The notes under the pieces: model-generated | The model's input: the letters and a program-made list of their open reading frames with translations, nothing else | Told to the model about the DNA's origin: nothing | Database searches by the model: none | Source: Planktothricoides raciborskii GIHE-MW2 | Lineage (GTDB): Bacteria; Cyanobacteriota; Cyanobacteriia; Cyanobacteriales; Laspinemataceae | NCBI RefSeq assembly: GCF_040564635.1 | Contig: NZ_CP159837.1 | Location: forward strand, 4,327,001-4,391,000 | DNA: 64,000 nt | Direction: 5' to 3' | Position numbers and translations under genes: made by a program | Part shown: in pieces, positions 8,498 through 16,627 of the stretch | How the letters are laid out: every line of letters starts with the position of its first letter | Numbering within the stretch: position 1 is the stretch's first letter

Positions 8498-8698
8498 ATG
8501 AACACAAAATTAGGCAATTCCGAACTCACCTTAGCGGAAGTCTTTTTTCAGGTCTATCAACAAGGTAAAATTGAACACAGTCACAGACAACACCTGAGAG
8601 CAACCTTATTAAAGGAAAATATCAGCGAGGAAGAGCAAACAGCGATTAACCGCTTGCTCTATGCGGTTCGGCGGGGTTGGTTACAAATTGCCGAATAG
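8498..8698 (+). CDS. Small conserved-type protein, 66 residues
   Basis: The ATG at 8498 has AAGGT about 7 bases upstream and begins MNTKLGNSELTLAEVFF; a longer frame from 8426 lacks a site. The predicted protein is mostly helical and charged, with LRATLLKENISEEEQTAINRLLYAVRRG. I do not recognise a named family; similar short proteins occur in cyanobacteria. The strong dyad operator upstream suggests tight regulation, possibly by cAMP or redox state. Confidence 0.65.
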   Translation: MNTKLGNSELTLAEVFFQVYQQGKIEHSHRQHLRATLLKENISEEEQTAINRLLYAVRRGWLQIAE

Positions 8699-8842
8699 AT
8701 TTTGAGGGTCGAATAGACAGAAAATAAACTATAACTTTACTGTCATATATCGATGAAAAATTCGGTAAATCACTTTAATTTGCGATAATTTGCGATCAGG
8801 CGATCGCCTGCATAAAAAAAATCATAAAATCTATAAAATATT

Positions 8843-8872
8843 AAGCTTGGTGGGATTCTTGCCAAGTTTTTT
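8843..8872 (+). terminator. Probable Rho-independent terminator
   Basis: AAGCTTGG pairs with CCAAGTTT (one G-U) around a loop of about 11 nt and is followed by a T-run. It lies about 145 bp after the small gene at 8498-8698. Confidence 0.6.
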
Positions 8873-8943
8873 AATCTGTGGACAAATTTATATTTGAATT
8901 ATAGGTGAAGCAATAAATTAAGGCTAATTTTAAATCAACCTAT

Positions 8944-9651
8944 TTATGGGATAAATGCCATGACCCCTGCGGGAGAACCGGAGCCATTTTGTAATCGCAA
9001 AATCCCGATCGCCAAGGTTGTCCCAACCGGCGGCAACTGGTCTAAATTAGTCAGATTTTCCAGAACAATTCCACCCTGGGATAATACTTGTTTATTGGTG
9101 GCAAAAGTCATATCTTGACCAGAATCTACCCCGTGAGTATCAATGCCCACCCCCGCGATTTGTCGCTCATCGAGCAAAAATTTTGTGGCCTCTGCCCCAA
9201 ATCCGGGAAAATGTTGTTGATTGATAAAATCATCCGGTTTTGCCCATTTTTCCTGCCAACCTGTGTATAGCAGAACCACCGTTTCTGGGGGAATTCTGCC
9301 GTAGGTTTCCTCCCAAGAAAATACATCATCTAAGGTGAGCAAATAATCAGGATTTGTAGCGGCTAAGTTGACAATATCGATCGCTATGGCGGGAACGACT
9401 AGGGACTCCGCAGGGTAGGCATCAATTCCCGGACTGTTGGGAAAAAAACTATTTGGGGCGTTGATATGGGTGGCGCTATGTTCCCCCAGGGAAAACCGCC
9501 GCAGGTAATAGCCGTCTGGGTCGATATCGGCGACTTTTTCCAGTTCTACGGCTGGATCTCCCGGCCATTGGGGGATTTGGGGGTGGATGATGTGACTCAG
9601 ATGAATGATTCGGGAGTAGGCGATCGCCTTTTGGGTGGGATACGCTGCCAT
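8944..9651 (-). CDS. Cyclase-family (kynurenine formamidase-like) hydrolase
   Basis: A 235-residue protein of the cyclase/KynB fold. It shows LSHIIHPQIPQWPGDP at the N-terminus and a metal-site segment H58-SAT-H62-INAP. The family consensus is HxGTHxDxP, so the usual Asp is Asn64 here. A second signature, VLLYTGWQEKW, and the C-terminal GVDSGQDMTFATNK follow family order. It probably hydrolyses an amide or ester of a carboxylate with a divalent metal. The substrate is unknown. It is divergent from the DUF3386 gene, with under 70 bp between starts. Confidence 0.8.
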   Translation of the reverse strand: MAAYPTQKAIAYSRIIHLSHIIHPQIPQWPGDPAVELEKVADIDPDGYYLRRFSLGEHSATHINAPNSFFPNSPGIDAYPAESLVVPAIAIDIVNLAATNPDYLLTLDDVFSWEETYGRIPPETVVLLYTGWQEKWAKPDDFINQQHFPGFGAEATKFLLDERQIAGVGIDTHGVDSGQDMTFATNKQVLSQGGIVLENLTNLDQLPPVGTTLAIGILRLQNGSGSPAGVMAFIP

Positions 9652-9716
9652 AAAATTTCCGGGATATTTGTTAAGTTATGTTAAGGATAATATTGTTCAG
9701 GACTTTTAAAGAAATC

Positions 9717-10460
9717 ATGCAAAACCGACTCACTCGTAAAATTTTCCTCTGGAGTTTCACGGTAATTTTAACCTTAGCTGGCTGGATTGTGGCTACCCCA
9801 GTCCGGGCTGAAACCCTGGCAAATGCAACCACTCCATCGGCTTTAGAAGTATTTCGCGATGCTTATGATAGCCGCTATTTCTGGGATAGTGATTTTCCAG
9901 GGTTTTCGGCAACGGTAGATGTAACCGAAGATGGGGCAACTTATAAAGGCGAAATGGAAATTGATTCTAATTTAGAGATTACCGTGGTGGGGATTGATGA
10001 TGAAGATGCCTATCAATCGGTGTATTCTGGGTTACAAATGTTAGTAATTCACCGCCGTTCTGTGCCCTTTGATTTGCTCCACAAAGAGCATACTTTTAGC
10101 TTTGGCTCAGTCCTAGAAAATGGGGCGGTAGAAATTGACCAAGCAGGGGGTGAAACTCCGTCATTTTATTTAGTTCAGGATGGCAAAATTACTCAGGTGA
10201 ATCGGTTAATGCCTACCGGGGGTGTGACGGTTGATTTGTTAGAGTCGGAACCAACTCCGATGGGTTATTTGGGGACTCGCTATCACGCTTTTTTCAAGAC
10301 CCCAGATACGGGTGAGGCGATCGCTGAGGCGGATTTTGAAGATACTTACGAAAAAGTGGGGAATTACTATATTCCTAATCGTCAAGTTATTCGCCATATT
10401 GAGGCAGGAGAAGAAAGCACTGTTGAGATTAATCTGAGCAATATTCAGTTACTTTCTTAG
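9717..10460 (+). CDS. DUF3386 family exported protein
   Basis: From the ATG at 9717 the protein has about 247 residues. It has a basic N-terminus, a hydrophobic stretch FLWSFTVILTLAGWIVA and a probable signal cleavage at VRAE. The mature part is beta-rich, with repeated acidic segments (DVTEDGATYKGEMEID) and an ending NLSNIQLLS, as in the cyanobacterial DUF3386 family. It is likely periplasmic or luminal. An earlier frame start at 9678 adds 13 residues without gain. No biochemical function is known to me. Confidence 0.75.
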   Translation: MQNRLTRKIFLWSFTVILTLAGWIVATPVRAETLANATTPSALEVFRDAYDSRYFWDSDFPGFSATVDVTEDGATYKGEMEIDSNLEITVVGIDDEDAYQSVYSGLQMLVIHRRSVPFDLLHKEHTFSFGSVLENGAVEIDQAGGETPSFYLVQDGKITQVNRLMPTGGVTVDLLESEPTPMGYLGTRYHAFFKTPDTGEAIAEADFEDTYEKVGNYYIPNRQVIRHIEAGEESTVEINLSNIQLLS

Positions 10461-10591
10461 GGGCTTTTTCGGGAAGCGATCGGGTGGGAAATCCCCACCC
10501 GACTAGAGGAATTAGCAGCGGATGTGGCAGCGGATGGGATAACGGATTTGGCAACGGATGAGTGGTTAGTAGACTTATTGCTTTCCCAAGC

Positions 10592-10800
10592 CAAAAAGCC
10601 CCCCTTTTTAAGGGGGTTTGGGGGGATCGAGATAGGTATTTTGCAAGAGGTATGATGAGAGGCATTTTTGTAGGGGCGAAGCATATAGCCCAGCGGCATA
10701 GCTTCGCTTACCGGGCAAAAAATCTATAGGATCTAAGGACAAATTTATTCCCCGTAGGCGAAGCCTTCTCGAAGAGTATGCTTCGCCCTCATGGTATTTT
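10592..10800. repeat. Dispersed repeats between DUF3386 and the nucleotidyltransferase gene
   Basis: First comes a pyrimidine/purine hairpin (CCCCCCTTTTTAAGGGGG followed by TTTGGGGGGATCGAGATA). Then TAGGGGCGAAGC-type repeats follow, in both orientations. Copies of the first occur near 16318 and 33949, and of the second near 12605, 14041 and 45770. No gene is seen between 10461 and 10931. Confidence 0.7.
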
Positions 10801-10931
10801 ATCACAGACTTCTATATTTTCACTCTATATTTGATATGGTGGTTATGGTCAAAATAAGTGCGCCTGAGCTATAAACAAAATATGGTAAGCTTGATGGCTG
10901 AATCATCAATTGAAGACGTGAGTGTGAGGAA

Positions 10932-11342
10932 GTGATTCCAGAATTTGATGAAAATGGCAACTTACCGCCTGGGGTTCATTTTTGCGAATGGGAGGAGTTT
11001 GTAGATCGATTTGGCACCACCGATCTAAGATTGCGTTTAATGCGCGGACTGCAAATGGCAATGCAGCAACTTAAAGCAGCGGGTTGTCGGACAATTTATA
11101 TTAACGGTAGCTTTGTCACCAGTAAGTCTGACCCCGGAGATTTTGATGCCTGTTGGGATCGAGAAGATGTTGATATAGACTATCTCAGAAGGGAAGCTCC
11201 TCAATTGTTAAAGTATTATGACAGAGCCGGACAAAAAGCTAAATACAAAGGGGAATTATTTGCCTCAGATCAACCTGTAGGCAATTATGGAAAAAACTCT
11301 TTTGATTTGTTTCAAGAGGATAGAAAACACAATACAATATAA
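10932..11342 (+). CDS. DUF6932-like nucleotidyltransferase-fold protein, possible toxin
   Basis: A 136-residue protein that can only begin at the GTG 10932, because an in-frame TGA lies 21 bases upstream; GAGGA is almost adjacent. It contains IYINGSFVTSKSDPGDFD: Gly59-Ser60 and the acidic pair D70 x D72 match the catalytic pattern of minimal nucleotidyltransferases. The opening LPPGVHFCEWEEFVDRFG is typical of the DUF6932 group. The next gene, 37 bp on, encodes an XRE-type HTH protein, an arrangement seen in toxin-antitoxin pairs. Toxicity is an inference. Confidence 0.7.
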   Translation: MIPEFDENGNLPPGVHFCEWEEFVDRFGTTDLRLRLMRGLQMAMQQLKAAGCRTIYINGSFVTSKSDPGDFDACWDREDVDIDYLRREAPQLLKYYDRAGQKAKYKGELFASDQPVGNYGKNSFDLFQEDRKHNTI

Positions 11343-11379
11343 AAGGCATTATTGCTATTGATTTATTAAGGTGGAACCC

Positions 11380-11910
11380 ATGATTAAAGATGAAAACCAG
11401 TATAAATTTAGTCAGCAGATTGCCAGCGAATTTGAAAAATCTATTGCGGCAATGGATAGAGATGAAAATAGAAAAATAAACGACCCTGATGGGTGGGAAA
11501 TTATCAGAGGGTCTTTAAAATGTCACCTTGATAAGTTAAGGTCGGAAATTGCCGAATATGAACGGCTGACATCCCACGATCGCGATCGGCCAATTGTGTT
11601 AACTCTTGATGATATTGATGATTTATCTCAAATTTTGATTAAGGCGCGGATGGCCGCAAAGTTAAGCCAAAAAGAGTTGGCAGATTTGTCTGGTCTGACG
11701 GAAGAACAAATTTGCCGTTATGAAGATAATGATTACCAAGATGCCAGCTTTTTGGAGGTAAAATTTGTCCTAGATGCCCTGGATCTTAGAGTGCAAAAAG
11801 CTGAGTTTTTAGTCCCTTTAGATACTCTGAGAAGAACCCCGGTTACTAAGGAAGAATTATTGGGATCTCGACGGAAAAATGACAGCGATCGCGTGGCGAT
11901 CGAGCAATAA
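11380..11910 (+). CDS. XRE-family HTH protein, possible antitoxin
   Basis: The ATG at 11380 has AAGGTGG six bases upstream, so it is preferred to the GTG at 11371 that overlaps this site. The 176-residue product has an N-terminal charged helical part with a RSEIAEYERL helix, then a HTH (KLSQKELADLSGLTEEQICRYED, shown as the segment near residues 87-109), and a basic C-terminus. Similar proteins of about this form pair with nucleotidyltransferase-fold partners. It probably neutralises or represses the upstream gene. Confidence 0.7.
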   Translation: MIKDENQYKFSQQIASEFEKSIAAMDRDENRKINDPDGWEIIRGSLKCHLDKLRSEIAEYERLTSHDRDRPIVLTLDDIDDLSQILIKARMAAKLSQKELADLSGLTEEQICRYEDNDYQDASFLEVKFVLDALDLRVQKAEFLVPLDTLRRTPVTKEELLGSRRKNDSDRVAIEQ

Positions 11911-12044
11911 TTTCGCCAGTTTAGTCCAAAGTTTAATCCAAAGTTTAATTAAAAAAAGGCGCGATCGCTGCCCCAGTAAAACATCTGACAATAGCTAAAA
12001 TTATATGGTGCCATAACACTCTACAAAAATCGTTAGTTCAACCC

Positions 12045-12539
12045 TTAAACTCGAGGGTTACGATTGTTGGATATGACGATTAAACCCATAATACAAATCC
12101 CCGCCAATCCTAAGATATAAGGTGGAAAGGTTTCGATCGCCCAGGCAAATTCTCTGGAGATATCCGTTCCTCTGGCATTTAATATATTGTCACCTTCTGT
12201 TACAAAAATACACTCTCTGGCAACGGCATTTGGCAAGCACATCACTCTTTCTTTTAGAAACAGACCAACTCCACCAACAATGATTAATAATGGGGTAATA
12301 ATACTCAAAAATAACGGCAAGGTTAGTGGTTTTATTTGATATTTAGCATCAAATTCTGCATCAGACATTCTCAAGAAGCGGACAATATCTACTAATGTAA
12401 TAATGAAACCTACATAAAGCCAAAAAAACAGAATAGCCAATATTCCTGTTTTTTTATCTCCAATATAAAATCGATGTAAGCCACCGATGGTAAACAGAGA
12501 TATAAGTGCGACCAGCAATACTTTTTCTCGATTAGACAT
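12045..12539 (-). CDS. TM2-domain membrane protein
   Basis: A 164-residue protein. It begins with a TM2 domain: hydrophobic helix, GGLHRFYIGDKKTGI, second helix and the DIVRFL linker with Asp. Two further membrane segments follow, at about residues 75-92 and 137-155, separated by a non-membrane loop that includes a Cys pair (MCLPNAVARECIF). Function unknown; TM2 proteins occur in many bacteria. It has its own promoter region and no operon partner. Confidence 0.75.
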   Translation of the reverse strand: MSNREKVLLVALISLFTIGGLHRFYIGDKKTGILAILFFWLYVGFIITLVDIVRFLRMSDAEFDAKYQIKPLTLPLFLSIITPLLIIVGGVGLFLKERVMCLPNAVARECIFVTEGDNILNARGTDISREFAWAIETFPPYILGLAGICIMGLIVISNNRNPRV

Positions 12540-12845
12540 GATATCTTATAGATTTATTTTTTTATACTAATTTCAAAAAAGGTTTCGACAATTATAGGAT
12601 TTTTTGGGGTGATGCCATAAAGCGTGAAGGCATAGCTTCACTTTCCGCCCCTACAGTTTTCAATGTTGCATTATTGATGGAAAATGGTATTATGAGCTTA
12701 CTCCAACGCGATTTTACACAATCTCGATCGCCTGCCTTGTAACCACGTCTCTATCAAAGAGGTGCGATCGCCTTGAAAGCTCGCACCTCATATACAGTAG
12801 AGCGTTTTATAACGATATACCGATCGCACCTAATTTGAAAAGTCA

Positions 12846-12945
12846 AAAAAGTGGGAAAAAGTGGGATCTTTCTCAAATTAGAGTGTCACCGGGGAAAAAA
12901 GTGGGAAAAAGTAGCAAAAAGTGGCAAAAAGTGGCAAAAAGTTGG
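12846..12945. promoter_or_regulatory. 10-bp iterons upstream of a HTH gene
   Basis: Units of AAAAAGTGGG/C repeat with an exact 10-bp period: two at 12846-12865 and five at 12896-12945. One helical turn per unit puts all copies on the same face. They end 34 bp before the ATG at 12980. One further copy, AAAAAGTTGG, is at 26180 upstream of the related HTH-NB-ARC gene. Confidence 0.7.
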
Positions 12946-12979
12946 GTATAGTAGCCATAGTTGTGTCATCTGCCTACCT

Positions 12980-13498
12980 ATGGATATTCCTCAAATATTG
13001 GAATTTGTTGATGAAGCTGTTTACGCTAAGACCGACAAACATCTCAATGACTTGCAACGAAAGATTATTGCGGGAATACTCAAGGGGCAAAAGTATGCGG
13101 AAGTGTCAAAAAATTATGGTTATAGCGCCGATCATGTAAAAAAAGTCAGCCACGATCTTTTACACATTTTATCTGATGTTTTTGGCGAAAAAGTTAAGAA
13201 AGGTAATCTGGAATCTGTATTAGAACGGCAAATTAATGTCAGGATAAATTTTGGCAATAAAAATGCCCGACATAAAAATATTATCGGCATAGGCACTATT
13301 AACAATTGCCCTACTCCCGCAGGTGATTCGCCAAAGAAAAGTCAGCCTGTAATCACTGAATTACCGCAGAAATCCCAAAATAAAGCTAAGATTAACACAA
13401 TTGATAAATTAAGAATGTTTGGCTTAAGCGATGAGCAAATTGCCGAAGCATTAGATATCCCTTTAGATGTCGTTAAGCAAATAAACTTTGATGAGTGA
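12980..13498 (+). CDS. Stand-alone HTH protein related to the NB-ARC regulator's N-terminus
   Basis: The ATG at 12980 is chosen because codons upstream lie in the iterons. Residues 1-80 (ILEFVDEAVYAKTDKHLNDL, ILKGQKYAEVSKNYGYSADHVKK, HILSDVFGEKV) match in order the N-terminal HTH domain of the protein encoded at 24685-26070. Such domains cap cyanobacterial NB-ARC and vWA-MoxR-associated proteins. Here no ATPase follows. The C-terminal 35 residues hold a second HTH-like motif, LSDEQIAEALDIPLDVVKQI. It likely binds DNA, perhaps the iterons upstream. Confidence 0.65.
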   Translation: MDIPQILEFVDEAVYAKTDKHLNDLQRKIIAGILKGQKYAEVSKNYGYSADHVKKVSHDLLHILSDVFGEKVKKGNLESVLERQINVRINFGNKNARHKNIIGIGTINNCPTPAGDSPKKSQPVITELPQKSQNKAKINTIDKLRMFGLSDEQIAEALDIPLDVVKQINFDE

Positions 13499-13605
13499 AT
13501 CGGCTGAAATATTATTTTATTCTTTATTATCCTCAACGTTATTCCATACTGCATCTAGTGATGTTTGAATTGCTGGCAGCTAAAACTGATTTTCACCGTA
13601 AGGAC

Positions 13606-13665
13606 GGCGTTGCATTCGCGGATAAATATAAAAAACAGCAAATTTATTCACGCGAATGCAACGCC
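13606..13665. repeat. Inverted repeat of 15 bp with extended arms
   Basis: GGCGTTGCATTCGCG at 13606-13620 pairs with CGCGAATGCAACGCC at 13651-13665. Inner GATAAAT/ATTTATT extends the match. It resembles a small MITE. Confidence 0.7.
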
Positions 13666-13699
13666 CCACAGGAATTATCTTGAGCGTGATGTCTTTGAT

Positions 13700-13921
13700 T
13701 TACGATGATAATTGGAGTAGCTTTAATTGAGCGGTTTCTAGAATCGAATCTCGGATAAAGCTACTAGCTTTTGTTATTTCCAAGCCAATTAACTCTCCTT
13801 TATCGTTCAACTCTGCCGTAATGTTAGGACTGAGTTCAATACTGTTGGCTTCCGGTTCATCAGCTAGAGTTAAATGTAAAATATCTTCTTGTTCAAAATA
13901 GATCATTTTTGTGGAATTCAT
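13700..13921 (-). CDS. DUF2283 family protein, orphaned antitoxin-like
   Basis: 73 residues with the DUF2283 pattern: MIYFEQEDILHLTL, IELSPNITAELNDKGELIGLEI and a helical tail. These small proteins commonly sit downstream of a DUF4258/BrnT-like partner with an ATGA overlap. Here the ATGA overlap is kept, but the partner survives only as a C-terminal fragment, so this is the remainder of a broken pair. Confidence 0.75.
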   Translation of the reverse strand: MNSTKMIYFEQEDILHLTLADEPEANSIELSPNITAELNDKGELIGLEITKASSFIRDSILETAQLKLLQLSS

Positions 13922-14034
13922 TCGATGATAAACCTCCCGGTTTTTAAACGAAATTTTATTTGTTGACGACTGGTTGCATGAATGGTGATTGGTTGAATTG
14001 AATCTGCGTTAACTTGATAGGGAATGATGGCTAG
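13918..14034 (-). pseudogene. C-terminal remnant of the DUF2283 partner (toxin-like)
   Basis: The frame ending in the TGA that overlaps the DUF2283 start reads ALAIIPYQVNADSIQPI then TIHATSRQQIKFRLKTGRF and IIE. The composition and phase are coding-like, resembling the C-terminus of small RNase-fold toxins paired with DUF2283. Upstream the frame runs straight into the TAGGGGCGAA repeat block at about 14036, which has replaced the 5' part. Confidence 0.6.
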
Positions 14035-14040
14035 GGCGAA

Positions 14041-14215
14041 GCATTGTAGGGGCGAATGGCCATTCGCCCCTACTGCCGGAAAGATCACGCCCGTACATTA
14101 ATATTTTCAGCAATAGGTTATCTGTCGGAAAGATCACGCCCGTACATTAATATTTTAAGCATTGTAGGGGCGAATGGCCATTCGCCCCTACTGCCGGAAA
14201 GATCACGCCCCTACA
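14041..14215. repeat. Duplicated repeat block with 28-bp palindromes
   Basis: Perfect palindromes GTAGGGGCGAATGG/CCATTCGCCCCTAC lie at 14046-14073 and 14164-14191. Each is followed by CTGCCGGAAAGATCACGCCC, and the unit CGGAAAGATCACGCCCGTAC recurs between. The 118-bp spacing indicates tandem duplication. Between 14215 and 14562 I see no gene. Confidence 0.85.
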
Positions 14216-14562
14216 GTTGGTCATGGGTTCCCACATTGATCCACCCCCATTAAAACCGCCAAGGTGCTCCGCACCGCGGCGTAGGCCGCGAAAGGCTTTG
14301 CACGAATTTTGCCAGAATTGTCTATTACTCAAATAGCGATCGCACCTTCCCTAATTTCCTCAAAATCAAAAATATGCGATTCCCGTGAGCGATCTGCTTT
14401 GCGGAATCGCGGATTTTTCCCTTGCCTAATTATTCACAAATTGCTATAATAAAACAGCGATCGCAGAAAAATAGGTTATGGCATCAAATTAACCGATAAA
14501 ATATCTTTTGATTTTAGGCTGGTATTATCTGTATATTTGTGATAAAAACGATTGGTGAAACT

Positions 14563-16065
14563 ATGGCAGATTGGGATGTAATTACGATTGGGAGTGGGAT
14601 TGGGGGATTAGTTGCCGCTGGACTATTAGCCCGTTATGGTCAGCGGGTGTTAGTTTGCGAAAGTCACAATATTCCCGGAGGGGCTGCCCATAGTTTTTCT
14701 AGAGATGGTTTTCATTTTGATTCGGGGCCTTCGTTTTATTGCGGTTTAGCTGACGCAAATAGTTGTAATCCGTTGCGCCAAGTTTTGACGGTTTTGGGCG
14801 AAACTTTGCCCACGGTTGCTTACGATCCTCTGGGTCATTATCATTTTCCCGATGTGACATTTCCGGTTTATGGCAATTCCCAACGCTATCGAAAGGCGAT
14901 CGCGCAAATTACTCCCACTGGGGCTGAAGAATTCCGCCGATTTGAACAACGGATGTTAGCCTTATATGACGGATTAAAAGAAATTCCCACCATAGAGTTA
15001 CGGTCAGACTGGCAGGTGATTTCTGTATTTCTGAAATATTGGCGTTCTCTGTTGAAATTGCTGCCGCAAATTGGGTCAATTAATTCTTCGGTGGGTCAAA
15101 TTATGGATGAATATATCCAAGACCCTTGGGTGAGACGGTTAATTGATTTAGAATGTTTTCTTTTATCGGGGTTAAAAGCGGATGGAACCGTGACCCCAGA
15201 AGTAGCATTTATGATCGGAGAACGCGATCGCACTCCTATTGATTATCCCCTTGGTGGGAGTGGGGCGATCGCGGATGCTTTAGTTCGGGGATTAAAACGT
15301 TGGGGCGGGGAATTGCGACTTAGTACCCATGTTGAGCAAATTGTCGTCAAAGAAAACAAAGTTGAAGGGGTAAAATTGCGGAATGGGGAAATTCTCACCG
15401 CCCCAATTGTTATTTCTAATGCCACAGTTTGGGATACTTACAGCCAACTCTTGAAACCCGAAGATTTGCCCGCAAATTATCGTCAAAAAGCATTAGAAAC
15501 CCCCGCTGTGGAAAGCTTTATGCACCTGCATCTCGGCATTACAGCGGAGGGAATAGAAGGGTTGACAGGACACCATGTAGTTGTCCATCACACCGAGCAA
15601 GATATCACAGAACCGGGCAATACTTGCATGATTTCTATTCCTTCAGTTTGGGATGCGTCACTTGCGCCTCCAGGACATCATTTGATCCATGCTTATACCT
15701 TGGAATCTTACGCCGGTTGGCAGCGAGATGCCGATTATCCCCAGAAAAAACGGCAAAAAGCAGAACCGCTATTTCGGGCTATAGAAAAAGTGATTCCTGA
15801 TTTACGTTCTCGCATTAAAATTGAGTTAATTGGTACACCCTTAACCCATGCGCGATATTTGCGTCGCTATCAAGGCACTTATGGGCCGGCGATCGCGGCT
15901 GGAAAAGGCACATTTCCCAATTTTCAAACCCCGATCGCTGGGTTATATCGCGTTGGAGATAGTACCATGCCGGGAATTGGGGTTCCTGCGGTGGCTGCCT
16001 CTGGTATTCTTTGCGCTAATACCTTGGTTTCCCCACAGCAAACTCAGGAATTGTTGATAAATTAA
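14563..16065 (+). CDS. CrtISO/phytoene desaturase-like FAD oxidoreductase
   Basis: About 500 residues from the ATG at 14563; an earlier GTG at 14539 is less likely. The N-terminus has the dinucleotide motif VITIGSGIGGLVAAGLLARYG, split here as residues 6-26, and FDSGPSFYCG. The C-terminus has the carotenoid-desaturase signature LYRVGDSTMPGIGVPAVAASG. It belongs to the CrtI/CrtISO/CrtO clan, which isomerises or oxidises carotenoids at membranes. The substrate cannot be fixed by sequence: carotenoid isomerase-like or ketolase-like oxidase. It appears monocistronic. Confidence 0.8.
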   Translation: MADWDVITIGSGIGGLVAAGLLARYGQRVLVCESHNIPGGAAHSFSRDGFHFDSGPSFYCGLADANSCNPLRQVLTVLGETLPTVAYDPLGHYHFPDVTFPVYGNSQRYRKAIAQITPTGAEEFRRFEQRMLALYDGLKEIPTIELRSDWQVISVFLKYWRSLLKLLPQIGSINSSVGQIMDEYIQDPWVRRLIDLECFLLSGLKADGTVTPEVAFMIGERDRTPIDYPLGGSGAIADALVRGLKRWGGELRLSTHVEQIVVKENKVEGVKLRNGEILTAPIVISNATVWDTYSQLLKPEDLPANYRQKALETPAVESFMHLHLGITAEGIEGLTGHHVVVHHTEQDITEPGNTCMISIPSVWDASLAPPGHHLIHAYTLESYAGWQRDADYPQKKRQKAEPLFRAIEKVIPDLRSRIKIELIGTPLTHARYLRRYQGTYGPAIAAGKGTFPNFQTPIAGLYRVGDSTMPGIGVPAVAASGILCANTLVSPQQTQELLIN

Positions 16066-16109
16066 TAAATTAAATTAAGTTTACGGGCAGAAATAAATGC
16101 ACCACATAC

Positions 16110-16345
16110 CATATCAGAAAAAAACTGTCATTCCCGCTTCGGGCGGGAATCCAAAGCCTATCGGCGGTTAAGGAAGCAATTAATTATGTTCACCTACTTA
16201 ATCCTTACCCATCAAAATAATTCGTAGGGGCAATCCGATGGCGGTGGTTGCCCCGATTTTATTCTGAGATAGATATCTAAAGCCGTTCGCAGCTATGCTG
16301 CGGTGCGGAGCAGGCGGTTTTAAGGGGGGTTGGGGGGATCTTTTA
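16110..16345. repeat. Three dispersed repeat types in tandem
   Basis: First comes CTGTCATTCCCGC..GCGGGAATCC (family seen at 38923, 41405, 56330). Then come TAGGGGCAATCC sequence, an AAAGCCG..GGCGGTTTTAAGG block and the GGGGGGTTGGGGGGATC element. No gene lies here other than the short ORF at 16348. Confidence 0.7.
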
Positions 16346-16347
16346 AC

Positions 16348-16443
16348 TTAGCCCCCAGCGGCAAAAGCGCCCATAATTAAGGCAGACAATAACAGACCCG
16401 GTGAGAGTAACAAGACTAACATTAATAAGTCATGGGTTGACAT
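16348..16443 (-). CDS. 31-residue single-span membrane peptide
   Basis: An ORF too short for routine calling encodes MSTHDLLMLVLLLSP then GLLLSALIMGAFAAGG. It is almost wholly one hydrophobic helix with a polar start. A strong GGAGG lies 7 bases before the ATG. It is not one I recognise among photosystem, cytochrome b6f or NDH small subunits. Cyanobacterial complexes use many peptides of this size, so a small subunit is a reasonable guess. Confidence 0.6.
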   Translation of the reverse strand: MSTHDLLMLVLLLSPGLLLSALIMGAFAAGG

Positions 16444-16627
16444 GAGATATCCTCCGAATTTTTATGATGACTGATTTCTCTCTACATTCTCTCTTTATAC
16501 AGCATTTTTCAAATAAACGCTATACAACGCCGCCCTGGGTGAACATATTATATTAAATTATTATCCAAATTTATATCGTTTCCAGGGTAGGGCTGGGAAC
16601 GATATAAATTATATACATGACGGCGAC

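Noticed and set aside
13495-13683. A 62-codon plus-strand frame after the HTH gene
   Set aside because: It runs through the 13606-13665 inverted repeat and has no ribosome site or conserved feature.
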